Shown here: positions 9,813 to 19,023 of the stretch, one piece after another
Numbering within the stretch: position 1 is the stretch's first letter
How the letters are laid out: each line of letters begins with the position of its first letter
Assembly (NCBI GenBank): GCA_030530215.1
Contig: JAUMVJ010000005.1
Coordinates: forward strand, 24,016-88,015
Origin: Coriobacteriia bacterium
Lineage (GTDB): Bacteria > Actinomycetota > Coriobacteriia > Coriobacteriales > Eggerthellaceae
Direction: 5' to 3'
Length of the DNA stretch: 64,000 nucleotides
Program-made: the position numbers and the translations under genes
The notes under the pieces: model-generated
The model's input: only the letters and a program-made list of their open reading frames with translations
The model's database searches: none
Told to the model about the DNA's origin: nothing

Positions 9813-9888
9813 TGGTGCGCTGTGAGAGACTCGAACTCTCGACCTTGGGATTAAAAGTCCCCTGCTCTACCAACTAAGCTAACAGCGC
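9813..9888 (-). tRNA. tRNA-Lys (UUU)
   Basis: 76 bases including an encoded CCA. On the minus strand the acceptor arms GCGCTGT and ACAGCGC pair perfectly, the D arm is GCTTAGTTGGTAGAGC, the anticodon loop is CTTTTAA (anticodon TTT) and the T arm is GAGAGTTCGAGTCTCTC. The outermost anticodon-stem pair is a G-A mismatch. It stands alone and ends at a strong terminator. Confidence 0.95.
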
Positions 9889-9993
9889 ACGGTGCAGCTC
9901 ATTGTAAAGTTGCGAGCCGCTTCGGTCAATCGTAAAGAGGGATTTTCATTAGGCAGGCGCACTTTGCGCGCAGCGCGCCTGGGCTCGTGTGGC

Positions 9994-11310
9994 CTACCAC
10001 TTGTTCTTGGTTGCAAGTACGTAGGCTTGGCGTGCATAGGCCTTGCGATTGTTCATTAAAGGCTTGCCGGCGCGCTCGTAGCACTCGCAGAAAGCCTCGG
10101 TGGCCATGTCGACGTTCTTCCATGTCTTCCAGTAATCAACGGATGTTTTGCTGCCATTGATTTTGTAGTTGCTGCCAAACCATTCGCTGTAATGCTTGGT
10201 GCCGTTGAGGGTGTAGCCGCTAAGCTCCATGAACAGGAAGTCCAGCTGCACGTAGATGTTGCTCATCGGCTTGCCCTTGGATTTGGCGTAGGCCTCAAGC
10301 GCGTCGTAGCGGGTTTCGGTCATTTGGAACAGGCCGTAGCCGATAAGGCGGTTTTTCTTCTTGGTTGCCGCGGCGTCGACCTTGCCGTTTTTATCGAGCA
10401 CGTCTTTGGAGGTGCAGGTGGGGTTGAGGCTCGATTCCTGCTGGGCATTGCCCACGATGGCGGCTGCAACGGCCTTGGAGCAGCCCTTCTTTATGGCGTA
10501 CTGATAGATGATTTTGGCGTTGGCGGTGTTGCTGAGCGCCAGTTTGTCGCCGCCCGAGGTATCGCTGTTCACCGAGCCCGAGCTTTTAACTTTGAAGGCT
10601 TGGCTGATCAGGCGCGAGCTTGTTTCGTGCACGTACACGCGCAGGCGATAGGTGTAGGTGCCGGCTGCGAGCTTGCCGCAGGTCAGCGTGTTATCGATTT
10701 TGCTGTTGTAGATGGTATAGCTCTTTTTGTTGGGCTTTACCGTTACCGATTGCACGGTTTTGCCTGCGGAGTTAAGGATGACCGCCTTGATTTTCTTAAT
10801 GGCGTAGTTGGACTTTACGGTTCCGCAGAAATCATAGGCACTGCCAAGCGTAATTTCAGCGGGGTAGGAAAGCTGGGATCCGTAGATCTTGGTTACCGCG
10901 CATTTTTTCTTAGCGCTCCATGCGCTGTACACGATTTTCTTGCCGTACTTTTTGTAGGTACGTGCTTGCACGTAGTACTTCTTGCCGGTTTTGAGCTTGG
11001 TGATCTTGACCGTCTTGCTAGTGGATTTCTTGGTCTTCGCGCCCTTCATTTTTGAGGAGGTGCTGTAGCGAACCTGATAGCCGGAAACTCCAGACTCCTT
11101 GGCAAGCGTGGCGGTGATGCCCGACATGGACTTGGAATAAAGCTTGGTGATCTTGGTTTTTGCTGGCGTGGCGGCCTGCGCTTGCTCCACTCCAAAGAGG
11201 GGCTGGATGGCCACGCTTGCGGCGAGGGCAAGGCTTATGAGAGCGGCGCCCGCAAGCAAGCGCAGAGGCTTTGCGTTTAGAGTTAAGGCCGAGCTGTGTT
11301 TGTGTTGCAT
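9994..11310 (-). CDS. Secreted protein with fibronectin-III-like and phage-tail-lysozyme-like domains
   Basis: 438 residues. A signal peptide (about 1-46, hydrophobic core LAGAALISLALAASVA, cleavage near AQAA-TP) is followed by a Lys-rich fibronectin-III-like domain (about 50-140, with VSGYQVRYS and KKYYVQARTY), a beta-rich middle domain (about 145-250) and a C-terminal lysozyme-like domain (about 265-438). The last begins ANAKIIYQYAI and contains AIVGNAQQESSLNP and GYGLFQMT, wording typical of the phage tail lysozyme family (the Glu in QQES is the likely acid). It would cut peptidoglycan outside the cell. GAAGGA precedes the ATG. Similar proteins are common in Coriobacteriia; no prophage genes accompany it. 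Confidence 0.8.
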   Translation of the reverse strand: MQHKHSSALTLNAKPLRLLAGAALISLALAASVAIQPLFGVEQAQAATPAKTKITKLYSKSMSGITATLAKESGVSGYQVRYSTSSKMKGAKTKKSTSKTVKITKLKTGKKYYVQARTYKKYGKKIVYSAWSAKKKCAVTKIYGSQLSYPAEITLGSAYDFCGTVKSNYAIKKIKAVILNSAGKTVQSVTVKPNKKSYTIYNSKIDNTLTCGKLAAGTYTYRLRVYVHETSSRLISQAFKVKSSGSVNSDTSGGDKLALSNTANAKIIYQYAIKKGCSKAVAAAIVGNAQQESSLNPTCTSKDVLDKNGKVDAAATKKKNRLIGYGLFQMTETRYDALEAYAKSKGKPMSNIYVQLDFLFMELSGYTLNGTKHYSEWFGSNYKINGSKTSVDYWKTWKNVDMATEAFCECYERAGKPLMNNRKAYARQAYVLATKNKW

Positions 11311-11381
11311 TTTCGTCCTTCGTTTGTACGGTGCGGCAATTTTACCAAGCGTATGTGAAGGACGGGAGGAGGCCTTGTGGG

Positions 11382-11531
11382 TTACTGGTAGCGCAGCGTT
11401 TCGGAGGGGTTGAGTTTTGCAGCCTTCGCGGCAGGGTAGTAGCCAAAAACGATGCCGATAAGCGTGCAGACGGCAAATACCAGCGCCACAAGCCCAGGGC
11501 TGGTTACCGCGGTAAGGCCCTCAAAGCTGCT
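11382..11531 (-). other. Detached C-terminus of the MacB-type permease
   Basis: In the same frame as the upstream permease and immediately after its TAG (11532-11534), 49 more codons read SSFEGLTAVTSPGLVALVFA...GYYPAAKAAKLNPSETLRYQ and end in TAA at 11382. This is the expected last membrane helix and the G-x-x-PA-x-x-A-x-x-x-PxExLRxx tail of the MacB/FtsX family. A CAG-to-TAG change would explain the break. Confidence 0.85.
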
Positions 11532-12695
11532 CTAGGCGTTCACGATTGCTTGAGCTAAGGCTTGCGCGCCGCCCCATCCGGCAAGCGTGCCCACTAATCC
11601 GCCGATAAGGCACAAAGCGATACTTTCGCTTAAGAACTGCAGTTTGATGTCGATGGGTCGCGCACCCAGACTCTTACGCAGGCCGATTTCGCGATAACGC
11701 TCCGTCACGTTGGTGAGCATCATGTTCATGATGCCGATGCCGCCGACGCTCAGGGCAATGCCCGCAACCAGCGCAGCCAACGCGTCGAAGGCCGTCGTGA
11801 AGCTTGCAAGGCTCTCCTGCGCCGACTCGGTGGTGCTTGCGCTGTAGGCGCTTTGGCTGCCGTCCTCGTCGTAGCTGATGTTATGACGCGCGACCAAGGC
11901 TCCCTCTACCTGCGCGGCCGTGTAGCTGACGTCGGCATCGTCTGTGGCCTGGGTATAAATCGAGTCAACCTGGTTTGTCCCCAGGAGGACCGAGCACATG
12001 TTTTGGTAGCTCACGTAGCCAAAGCACAGGCCGCTGATTCCTTGCAGCAGCTGGCTCGACTCGCTCACGCCAACGATGGTGTAGCTCTCGGAGCCGAGCG
12101 TGAGCGTTTGCCCTACGGGGTTGTACGAGCTGTCGCCGTAGATGCTTTCAACCGCGTTTTCATCGATAACCAGCTGATTTTCTTCGTTGTCCTGATAAGC
12201 GCTGCCTTTGATCAGGCTGATGTTCTGCATGCTGAAGTACTCGCTGCTCACGCCGGTAAGCTGCAAGGTGGTGCTGCTGGACGACGAACTGTCCGAGCTG
12301 CTGGAGCCCGAGGAACTAGCGGCCGCTGTACTGGAGCTGCTTGTCGTGCTGGTCGAGCTGGCCGACGAGCTCGTCGAGCTCGATGTCGCACTGCCGACGC
12401 TTTGGCTTGTGCTCGCTTGCGGCAGCGCGCAGCTCACGTTGTCGATGCTCTGCGCAAGGAAGTCGGCGTCGTCTTCGCTAAGCGCATGTTCGCTATCTTG
12501 ACTGGTAACCGTGATAACCCGCGCGCTTCCCAGGCCCATGGAATCCTCGAGCCAGTTCTCGAAGCCGGTGATAAGGCTTGCCATCACCACAACAGAGGTA
12601 ATGCCGATGGCGATTCCTAAAATCGTAAGCGCCGAGCGCCCCTTGTTGGCCAGAAGGCTCGCGCGCGTTTCATGCATTAGGTCGGGAAATCTCAT
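11532..12695 (-). CDS. MacB/FtsX-type ABC transporter permease, cut by in-frame amber
   Basis: 387 residues to the TAG, 437 if it is read through. An N-terminal membrane helix (about 20-42, LTILGIAIGITSVVVMASLI) is followed by an extracytoplasmic MacB-type domain holding a run of some 50 Ser/Thr/Ala residues (about 97-147), then two helices near 290-365. The fourth helix and cytoplasmic tail lie beyond the amber codon, in frame. Family members form an exporter with the ATPase encoded just upstream (overlap ATGA) and an HlyD-type adaptor. With the tail missing the permease would probably be inactive. Suppression, recent mutation and base-call error cannot be told apart here. Confidence 0.82.
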   Translation of the reverse strand: MRFPDLMHETRASLLANKGRSALTILGIAIGITSVVVMASLITGFENWLEDSMGLGSARVITVTSQDSEHALSEDDADFLAQSIDNVSCALPQASTSQSVGSATSSSTSSSASSTSTTSSSSTAAASSSGSSSSDSSSSSSTTLQLTGVSSEYFSMQNISLIKGSAYQDNEENQLVIDENAVESIYGDSSYNPVGQTLTLGSESYTIVGVSESSQLLQGISGLCFGYVSYQNMCSVLLGTNQVDSIYTQATDDADVSYTAAQVEGALVARHNISYDEDGSQSAYSASTTESAQESLASFTTAFDALAALVAGIALSVGGIGIMNMMLTNVTERYREIGLRKSLGARPIDIKLQFLSESIALCLIGGLVGTLAGWGGAQALAQAIVNA

Positions 12696-13399
12696 CTTTG
12701 GCCTGCACTTTCATGTGCATGGCCAGGAACGATAAGGCCATCGCGGATGACAATCTGCCTATCGGCCTTGGCGGCCACCTCGGGGTCGTGCGTGACAAGA
12801 ACGATCGTGCGTCCCTTATCGCGCAGCTTTTTAAAGGTGTCGATCACCTTCGCGCTCGTTTTTTGGTCGAGGTTGCCCGTAGGCTCGTCGGCAAGGATGA
12901 GCGCCGGATCGTTCACCAGCGCACGGGCCACGGCCACGCGCTGCATCTGGCCGCCCGAAATCTCGTTGCCGCGGTGCTCCAGGTATTCAAGAGGAAACTC
13001 GGCAGCGGCAAGCGCCTTGATGGCGCGTTGCTCGCGCTGGGCAACCGGGCAGCTTTTGTTGTAGATCAAAGGCAGCATCACGTTGCGCAAAACGCTCGCA
13101 CGCGGAAGCAGGTTGAAGCTTTGGAAAACGAAGCCGATGCGGCTCGCGCGCAGATAGGCAAGCTCTTCTTCGCTACAGCTTGAGGTATCAACCCCTTCAA
13201 GAAGGTAATGCCCGCTGGTGGGGACGTCCAAGCATCCGAGGATGTTCATAAGAGTCGATTTGCCGCTGCCGCTGGGGCCGACGATGGCGACGAACTCGCC
13301 CTTCCCAACGGTTAGGGAAACGCCGCGCAGGGCATAGGTGGTTTGATCTTTGCTGAAGTAGGCGCGGTGCAGGTCCGTCGCTTGAAGTACGTAGGACAT
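12692..13399 (-). CDS. ABC transporter ATP-binding protein (MacB/LolD type)
   Basis: 235 residues, a stand-alone nucleotide-binding domain. Walker A is GPSGSGKST, the Q-loop lies in FVFQSFNLLPR, the signature is SGGQMQRVAVARAL, Walker B is LILADEPTGNLD and the switch His is in VLVTHDPE. The wording belongs to the MacB/LolD/FtsE group that powers mechanotransmission exporters. It starts nine bases after the adaptor stop and overlaps the permease start by four bases, so adaptor, ATPase and permease are co-translated. Confidence 0.92.
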   Translation of the reverse strand: MSYVLQATDLHRAYFSKDQTTYALRGVSLTVGKGEFVAIVGPSGSGKSTLMNILGCLDVPTSGHYLLEGVDTSSCSEEELAYLRASRIGFVFQSFNLLPRASVLRNVMLPLIYNKSCPVAQREQRAIKALAAAEFPLEYLEHRGNEISGGQMQRVAVARALVNDPALILADEPTGNLDQKTSAKVIDTFKKLRDKGRTIVLVTHDPEVAAKADRQIVIRDGLIVPGHAHESAGQR

Positions 13400-13408
13400 G
13401 GGCCGGCC

Positions 13409-14974
13409 TTAGTTCCCGCTGGGCGCGCCGCCGCCGCTCGGGGGAGTGCCGCCCTGGCCACCGCCCGAGCCTCCCTGCCCGCCGCCTTGGCCATCATTGC
13501 CGCCGCCGGGCGCTCCTTGCTGTCCGCCGTTATCGGAGCTGCCCATGCCGCTCATCAGGGAATTTGCGGCATCACTTTGGCTGGAATCCGAGCTATCGGT
13601 GTTCACCTGGTAGTTCACGACGATTTTGTCGCCCTCGGAAAGCTCGTCGCTTGCGACTGCAGAGGTTTCGTCGTCGCTGCCCTTCACCGTGACGGCCACC
13701 TGGGAGGTGCTGCCGTCGTCGGCCTGGACGGTCACGGTGGAGCTGTCGCCTTGGGTGGACACGGCGCTCGTGGGAACAAGAAGCGCGTTCTTGTATTCCT
13801 TGTAGGTGATGGTTGCCGTGGCGTTCATGCCCGCGAGCATCCCGCTCGAGGGTTTCTTGATCTTCAGCGTGACCGTGTAATAGGCAGTCGAGCTGTCGTT
13901 GGATTCGTTGGCGGTGGAGCTAACCTTGCTTACCGTTGCCGAGGTTTCCTTATCAAGTGCGGTGACCTTCACCTTCGCGCTTTGGCCCTTTTTGATGTTG
14001 CCGATGTCATATTCGCTGACGTTAACCGCCAAGGTCATCGTGTCGGTGTTGCTGATAGTCACGGCGGCATCGCTGCTCTCGGTGCTTAGCTGGTCGCCCG
14101 CGGCCACGTTCACGGCCGTCACGGTGCCTGCCTCGCTTGCGGTTACGGTTAGGTCGTCAAGCGCATCGATGGCGTCGGTGTAGCTGTCGCAGGCATCTTC
14201 GTAGCCGCTCTTCGCCGAGCTCAGACTCTCGGTTGCCTTGGTTACGTTTTCTTCGGCAGACTGAACGGCGCTTGTGGACTCGCTTAGTTGCGAGTTGCTG
14301 GAGGAGTCGCTGGCTGTGCTGCCGGAGGCGTTGTTGCTGGAGGCGCTGGAAGCTTTGGAAGCCTTGGCGGCCGCTTTCTTCGCCTTGGCTGCGGCCTTCT
14401 TGGCCTTCTTGAGCGCTGCCTTTGCCTTGCTCAGGTTGCTTTTTGCCTCGGAGTAGCTGCTGTAAGCGGAGCTTTTCTTCTTCTTGGCGTCCGTCACGGC
14501 ATCGGAGAGGCTGTCGCTCGTGAGCGTGAATAGGGTGTCGCCCTTGGATACGCTGTCGCCCTCTTCAACGTAAACCTTCTTTACCTCGCCGCTGACCTTG
14601 GCCGTGGCGCTGGTGGTGGAAGCCGCGGCAAGCGTGCCTGAGCCTTCGATGGTGAGCGCGAGCGTGCCCTTTTCGACGGCTTGCGTGTAGCTCTGCGTCG
14701 TCGGGGCTTCTTCGGGCTGATTGTTCGCGGACGACAAGGTAAAGCTTCCGGCAGCAAGGGCCACTACGATCACGCCCACAATGGCTCCGCGCTTTATATA
14801 TTTGTTACGCCGCGCGCGCTTTCGGGCTGCGATGAACTCCAGGGGGACCTGCGTATCGTCGGTGGGGGAGGCGCTTTGCTGCGCAGCCTGCAAGGCCTGG
14901 CCGCCTACGGGTTTCATACGAGTGGTTTCGTCCGAGGATGCGCTGCCTGCGCCGCCGTGTTTGAAGAAGGGCAT
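13409..14974 (-). CDS. HlyD/MacA-type efflux adaptor
   Basis: 521 residues. A cytoplasmic stretch (1-63) and one membrane helix (about 64-84) lead into an outward-facing adaptor: barrel-sandwich half with SGEVKKVYVEEGDSVSKGD (about 128-147), a long Lys/Ala/Ser-rich coiled-coil hairpin (about 160-260), the returning lipoyl half (GTVTAVNVAAGD), beta-barrel and membrane-proximal domains, and a Gly/Ser/Gln-rich tail (about 470-521) of GGGQGG type. First gene of the three-gene exporter. In Gram-positives such adaptors guide substrates (peptides, antibiotics, siderophores) to the MacB permease; the substrate here is unknown. Confidence 0.88.
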   Translation of the reverse strand: MPFFKHGGAGSASSDETTRMKPVGGQALQAAQQSASPTDDTQVPLEFIAARKRARRNKYIKRGAIVGVIVVALAAGSFTLSSANNQPEEAPTTQSYTQAVEKGTLALTIEGSGTLAAASTTSATAKVSGEVKKVYVEEGDSVSKGDTLFTLTSDSLSDAVTDAKKKKSSAYSSYSEAKSNLSKAKAALKKAKKAAAKAKKAAAKASKASSASSNNASGSTASDSSSNSQLSESTSAVQSAEENVTKATESLSSAKSGYEDACDSYTDAIDALDDLTVTASEAGTVTAVNVAAGDQLSTESSDAAVTISNTDTMTLAVNVSEYDIGNIKKGQSAKVKVTALDKETSATVSKVSSTANESNDSSTAYYTVTLKIKKPSSGMLAGMNATATITYKEYKNALLVPTSAVSTQGDSSTVTVQADDGSTSQVAVTVKGSDDETSAVASDELSEGDKIVVNYQVNTDSSDSSQSDAANSLMSGMGSSDNGGQQGAPGGGNDGQGGGQGGSGGGQGGTPPSGGGAPSGN

Positions 14975-15260
14975 GGAAGACCTTTCGTCCAGAGTTTGAC
15001 GAGGCTAGGCTAGCGAAGCTAACTTAAAAGCAACTGAAAGCAGGAAAGCGATACGTTTTGTTCAGCGCCGCGAAGCTTTCATGCGACGCTGCCGCCTTCT
15101 TCGAATGGATTAATTGTGAAGAAATCGTGTAATCGGGTTTGAATCACATATTATCTTATGGCTTGAATTGCCGCATACACGTGCGCAAGACACTGCTCAT
15201 AACGCGTTTGAGCAGGACATTTGCGCGTGCGGCACTTATAGGACGAACGAAGGAAGAGTT

Positions 15261-15479
15261 TTGGCAAAGCAAGACGCTATTGAGTTGGAGGGCACCGTTC
15301 TCGAGGCACTCCCCAATGCTATGTTCAAGGTTGAGCTGGAAAATGGTCACCAGATTCTCGCTCACATTTCGGGCAAGATGCGTATGCACTACATCAAGAT
15401 CCTTCCCGGCGATAAGGTTCAGGTCGAGCTTTCCGTTTACGACCTCGATCGCGGTCGCATCACCTATCGCTACAAGTAA
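15261..15479 (+). CDS. infA: Translation initiation factor IF-1
   Basis: 72 residues from a TTG start at 15261, preceded by AAGGAAGAG; this gives the exact family length and the usual [10 protein letters not shown] opening. The frame is open to 15168, but that part is not conserved. The protein is one OB fold (VEGTV-like opening, [22 protein letters not shown]). IF-1 occupies the A site of the 30S subunit during initiation. A TTG start is a common way to keep its level low. First gene of the infA-rpmJ-rpsM-rpsK-rpsD-rpoA-rplQ block. Confidence 0.95.
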   Translation: MAKQDAIELEGTVLEALPNAMFKVELENGHQILAHISGKMRMHYIKILPGDKVQVELSVYDLDRGRITYRYK

Positions 15480-15662
15480 GTAGCGCATCCTTCTTAAGTG
15501 AAGGCAGGGGGCACGCCGCAAGGCGCGCCTTTTCGTGTCTCTTGAGGTCAAGCGCTCAAGCGGCATCGGGGCTAAGCCGAAAGCCCTGTTCGTAAGTAAG
15601 AAAATTACCGCCTGCGGCTGGGCGTGTATATATACCACGCATTACCGAAAGGAAATTGAATT

Positions 15663-15776
15663 ATGAAGGTACGTCCTTCGGTCAAGAAAATGTGCGACAA
15701 GTGCAAGATTATCCGACGCCACGGCAAGGTCCTCGTCATCTGCGAGAACCCCCGTCACAAGCAGCGTCAGGGCTAA
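15663..15776 (+). CDS. rpmJ: Ribosomal protein L36
   Basis: 37 residues, [19 protein letters not shown] at the start and [10 protein letters not shown] at the end. The zinc ligands Cys11, Cys14, Cys27 and His32 are all kept, so this is the C+ form. AAAGGAAATTG precedes the ATG. The 183-base gap after infA contains a weak GC hairpin near 15506-15535, which may attenuate between infA and the ribosomal genes. Confidence 0.96.
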   Translation: MKVRPSVKKMCDKCKIIRRHGKVLVICENPRHKQRQG

Positions 15777-15794
15777 AGAAGGGAAATTACTTTT

Positions 15795-16163
15795 ATGGCA
15801 CGTCTCGTTGGTGTCGACCTCCCTCGCGACAAGCGCATTGAGATCGGCTTGACCTACATCTACGGCATCGGTCTGACCACCTCCAAGAAGATCCTGGCAG
15901 AGACCGGCGTCGATCCCGACATCCGTGTCCGCGACCTGTCCGAGGGCGACCTCGGCAAGTTGCGTGATTACATCACCAACAACCTCACCACTGAGGGCGA
16001 CCTCCACCGCGAGGTTTCCCAGAACATTAAGCGCCTCATGGAGATCGGCTGCTACCGTGGCCTGCGTCATCGCAAGGGCCTGCCCGTTCGCGGTCAGCGC
16101 ACCCACACGAATGCACGTACCCGCAAGGGTCCCAAGCGTCAAATCGGCGGCAAGAAGAAGTAG
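15795..16163 (+). CDS. rpsM: Ribosomal protein S13
   Basis: 122 residues, head protein of the 30S subunit that touches the P-site tRNA and the 50S bridge. Helix-two-turn-helix signature [16 protein letters not shown] and the conserved [16 protein letters not shown] segment and basic tail (KRQIGGKKK) are present. Start follows GAAGGGAAA. Spacing of 18 bases to rpmJ and 12 to rpsK shows one operon. Confidence 0.97.
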   Translation: MARLVGVDLPRDKRIEIGLTYIYGIGLTTSKKILAETGVDPDIRVRDLSEGDLGKLRDYITNNLTTEGDLHREVSQNIKRLMEIGCYRGLRHRKGLPVRGQRTHTNARTRKGPKRQIGGKKK

Positions 16164-16175
16164 AGGTAGCTTAAA

Positions 16176-16571
16176 GTGGCAAAGAAGAACGTTCGCACCC
16201 GCATTAAGCGCTCCGAGCGCAAGAACATTGCAGTTGGTGCAGCTCACATCAAGAGCACTTTCAATAACACCATCGTGTCCATCACCGACCCCCAGGGCAA
16301 TGTGATCTCCTGGCAGTCCGCTGGCACCGTCGGATTCAAGGGCTCCCGTAAGTCCACTCCGTTCGCTGCTCAGATGGCCGCCGAGGCAGCAGCTAAGACT
16401 GCTATGGAGCATGGCCTCAAGAAGGTTGCTGTTTACGTGAAGGGCCCCGGTTCCGGTCGCGAGACCGCTATCCGCTCCCTCCAGGCAGCAGGCCTCGAGG
16501 TTTCCAGCATCCAGGATTGCACTCCCATCCCGCACAACGGCTGCCGTCAGTGCAAGCGCCGTCGCGTGTAA
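16176..16571 (+). CDS. rpsK: Ribosomal protein S11
   Basis: 131 residues from a GTG start with AGAGGTAG upstream. The platform protein of the 30S subunit; the family hallmarks [34 protein letters not shown] and the C-terminal [15 protein letters not shown] are complete. Confidence 0.97.
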   Translation: MAKKNVRTRIKRSERKNIAVGAAHIKSTFNNTIVSITDPQGNVISWQSAGTVGFKGSRKSTPFAAQMAAEAAAKTAMEHGLKKVAVYVKGPGSGRETAIRSLQAAGLEVSSIQDCTPIPHNGCRQCKRRRV

Positions 16572-16591
16572 ATTGAAAGGACCGATACATT

Positions 16592-17194
16592 ATGGCAATC
16601 AATAGGACCCCCGTCCTCAAGCGCTGCCGCCAGTTGAACCTGGACCCTTCTGTCCTTGGTTACACCGGCAAGTCCAAGAGCAGCAGCATTCGTCAGCCCA
16701 AGCGTCGCCGCAAGGAGTCCGAGTACGCTCTGCAGCTGCGCGAGAAGCAGAAGGCTAAGTTCATCTACGGCGTTCTGGAGAAGCAGTTCCGCGGCTACTT
16801 CAAGCGCGCTAAGTCCATGCCCGGCGTCACCGGCGAGAACCTGATGCAGATTCTCGAGTCCCGCCTGGACAACGTGGTTTACCGCCTTGGCTTTGCCAAG
16901 ACCCGTAAGGAAGCTCGTCAGATCGTCACCCACGGCCACATCCAGGTCAACGGTGTTCGCACCGACGTTCCTTCCTTCCGCGTCCGCACCGGCGACCTCG
17001 TCTCCGTCTGCCCCAAGTCCAAGGAGCTCCTGGTTATCAAGTCTGCTCTCGTTTCCAACGAAGGCGTCCAGGTTCCTGCATGGCTCGAGGTTGACATCGA
17101 GAAGCTTCAGGGCAGCGTCATCGCCGCTCCTCAGCGTGATCAGATCGATTTCGAAATCAACGAACAGCTTATCGTCGAGCTTTACTCTAAGTAA
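16592..17194 (+). CDS. rpsD: Ribosomal protein S4
   Basis: 200 residues; primary 16S rRNA binder and, in many bacteria, translational repressor of its own operon. The S4 RNA-binding domain (RLDNVVYRLGFAKTRKEAR, then GHIQVNGVRTDVPSF) is clear at about 94-155. The N-terminal zinc cysteines of some S4 forms are missing (only the Cys of RCRQLN-like KRCRQL remains), so this is the C- form. AAAGGACC precedes the ATG. Confidence 0.97.
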   Translation: MAINRTPVLKRCRQLNLDPSVLGYTGKSKSSSIRQPKRRRKESEYALQLREKQKAKFIYGVLEKQFRGYFKRAKSMPGVTGENLMQILESRLDNVVYRLGFAKTRKEARQIVTHGHIQVNGVRTDVPSFRVRTGDLVSVCPKSKELLVIKSALVSNEGVQVPAWLEVDIEKLQGSVIAAPQRDQIDFEINEQLIVELYSK

Positions 17195-17232
17195 TCATTG
17201 CCATCGCGGTTTTTTAAGGAGGCTACAAACAT

Positions 17233-18183
17233 ATGACAGAGTTCATGAGGCCTACAGTAACGACGGAAGAAGTAAACGATACCGTTACCCGCTTCATCGT
17301 CGATCCGCTAGAGCGTGGCTATGGTTTCACGCTGGGCAATAGCTTGCGCCGTGTGCTGCTGGGTTCCTTGGATGGCGCCCGCGCAACCGCAATCCAGATC
17401 GAAGGTGTTCAGCATGAGTTCACGACCGCTGAAGGTGTAGTCGAGGACATCACCGACATCGTTCTGAACGTTAAGGGCCTGGTTTTCACGGCTCTGAACA
17501 GCGACATCACCGAGGCTACGGCACATATCCATGCCGAGGGCCCCTGCACTGTCACTGGCGCCGACCTGGAGGTTCCTACCGAGTTCACTCTGGTCAACCC
17601 CGAGCACGTCATCGCTACTGTTGCCGACGGCGGCACGCTTGAGATGACCGTTCGCATCGGCGTTGGCCGCGGTGTCGTCACCGCAGATCGCAATAAGCGC
17701 ACGGAAGATCCCATCGGCATCATCCATGTCGATTCGAACTTCTCGCCCGTCTCCCGCGTCACCATGACCACGGAAGACACCCGTGTCGGTCAGCGTACCG
17801 ACTACGACAGGCTCATTCTCGAGGTCGAGACCAACGGCTCCATCACTCCCACCGAGGCAGTGTGCAGCGCCGCCAACATCATCGACCAGTACATGAGTGC
17901 TTTCCTGACCCTCGGCGAAGTCGAGGAGGACGAAGAGGGAGAGGTTGTCTCCATTTTCGCTCCCGAGAATCAGGAAACCAACGCCGAGCTTGACAAGCAG
18001 ATCGAGGATCTGGACCTTTCCGTCCGTTCCTACAACTGCTTGAAGCGCGCCGGTATCCACTCCGTCCGCCAGCTCGTCGAGTACTCTGAGAACGACCTGC
18101 TTAACATCAGGAACTTTGGTGCGAAGTCCATCGAGGAAGTGAAGGACAAGCTCATTTCCATGGACCTCAACTTGAAGCTATAG
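17233..18183 (+). CDS. rpoA: RNA polymerase alpha subunit
   Basis: 316 residues. The N-terminal dimerisation domain (about 1-230; FIVDPLERGYGFTLGNSLRRVLL) assembles core polymerase; after an acidic linker (VEEDEEGEV) comes the alpha-CTD (about 252-316; LDLSVRSYNCLKRAGI and RNFGAKSIEEVKDKL) that contacts UP elements and activators. AAGGAGG precedes the ATG at 17233. Confidence 0.98.
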   Translation: MTEFMRPTVTTEEVNDTVTRFIVDPLERGYGFTLGNSLRRVLLGSLDGARATAIQIEGVQHEFTTAEGVVEDITDIVLNVKGLVFTALNSDITEATAHIHAEGPCTVTGADLEVPTEFTLVNPEHVIATVADGGTLEMTVRIGVGRGVVTADRNKRTEDPIGIIHVDSNFSPVSRVTMTTEDTRVGQRTDYDRLILEVETNGSITPTEAVCSAANIIDQYMSAFLTLGEVEEDEEGEVVSIFAPENQETNAELDKQIEDLDLSVRSYNCLKRAGIHSVRQLVEYSENDLLNIRNFGAKSIEEVKDKLISMDLNLKL

Positions 18184-18195
18184 GAGAAATTTAAA

Positions 18196-18591
18196 ATGAG
18201 GCATAAAGTCAAGGGCCGCAAGCTCGGTACCGATGCTAGCCATACCAAGGCTATGAAGAAGAGTCTCGTTGCTGCGCTGTTCACCAACGATCGCATCAAG
18301 ACGATCGAGGCACGCGCCAAGGAGATCCGCCCCGATGTTGACAAGATCATCACCTGGGCAAAGAAGGGCGACCTGCATTCTCGTCGTCTGGCAATCGCTG
18401 CACTCGGCGACAAGGAGCTCGTCCGAGAGATCTTCGAGAAGGTCGAGCAGGGCATGTTTGCCGATCGTCAGGGCGGTTACACCCGCATCATGAAGCTTGG
18501 CTTCCGCAAGGGCGACAACGCTCCCATGGTCATCATGGAGCTTTGCACCGAGCCCGTGCAGAAGAAGGCTAAGGCTGCAGACGCCGAGTAA
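18196..18591 (+). CDS. rplQ: Ribosomal protein L17
   Basis: 131 residues; MRHKVKGRKLGTDASHTKAM opening, FTNDRIKTIEARAKE and the closing RKGDNAPMVIMEL are typical. L17 lies near the peptide exit tunnel. Twelve bases after rpoA, and last gene of the operon before a strong terminator. Confidence 0.97.
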   Translation: MRHKVKGRKLGTDASHTKAMKKSLVAALFTNDRIKTIEARAKEIRPDVDKIITWAKKGDLHSRRLAIAALGDKELVREIFEKVEQGMFADRQGGYTRIMKLGFRKGDNAPMVIMELCTEPVQKKAKAADAE

Positions 18592-18618
18592 ATCGGTTTA
18601 GCAACCAAACGCGTACTT

Positions 18619-18650
18619 AAGGAAGGTCCCGAAAGGGGCCTTCCTTTTTT
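18619..18650 (+). terminator. Ribosomal operon terminator
   Basis: AAGGAAGGTCCC-GAAA-GGGGCCTTCC followed by six T residues. Confidence 0.92.
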
Positions 18651-19023
18651 GCAGTAAAGGTGGGTGTATTGAAAAGGTGGTGCGTTCTGTGGTTGCGGAA
18701 CGACGGGTGATTGAGAGTTAGGGGAGGAGCGGCACATCTTAGGGGTTTCGTCGTATCGGGGGCTTGCGCAAATATAGTCAGAACGCATTAGCCGTTTTCT
18801 AACGCCACGTTCTGCGATGTAGTGCATGTTTGCCGCGCTATTTATTTGGTGCGCTTAGATTGTCTCTGAGTTTGCACAAGTGGCGCAAAGCATAAGACCG
18901 CCTTCCATTCCCCGCTAGAGGAATGGGAGGCGGTTCGTGTGGACTTAGGGCTTTTCGGTCCTTGGGCAAATACCTAATGGCTCGCCCAGGGATCCCCGGA
19001 CGAGCCATTAGCATGGCCTGATG
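18651..19023. other. Intergenic stretch without a recognisable gene
   Basis: No coding signal. It holds a long hairpin at 18897-18934 (ACCGCCT-TCCATTCC with its complement) and the hairpin that ends the minus-strand gene at 18974-19011. Function of the first hairpin is unclear. Confidence 0.5.
18974..19011 (-). terminator. Terminator of the 738-residue secreted protein gene
   Basis: CTAATGGCTCG and CGAGCCATTAG form an 11-pair stem just past the stop codon on the minus strand; the T tract (GTATTT) is weak. Confidence 0.6.

Noticed and set aside
11532..11534. Amber codon as pyrrolysine or programmed read-through
   Set aside because: No pyrrolysine genes are in the window, the residue is not in a catalytic site and the pattern fits a simple CAG-to-TAG change.
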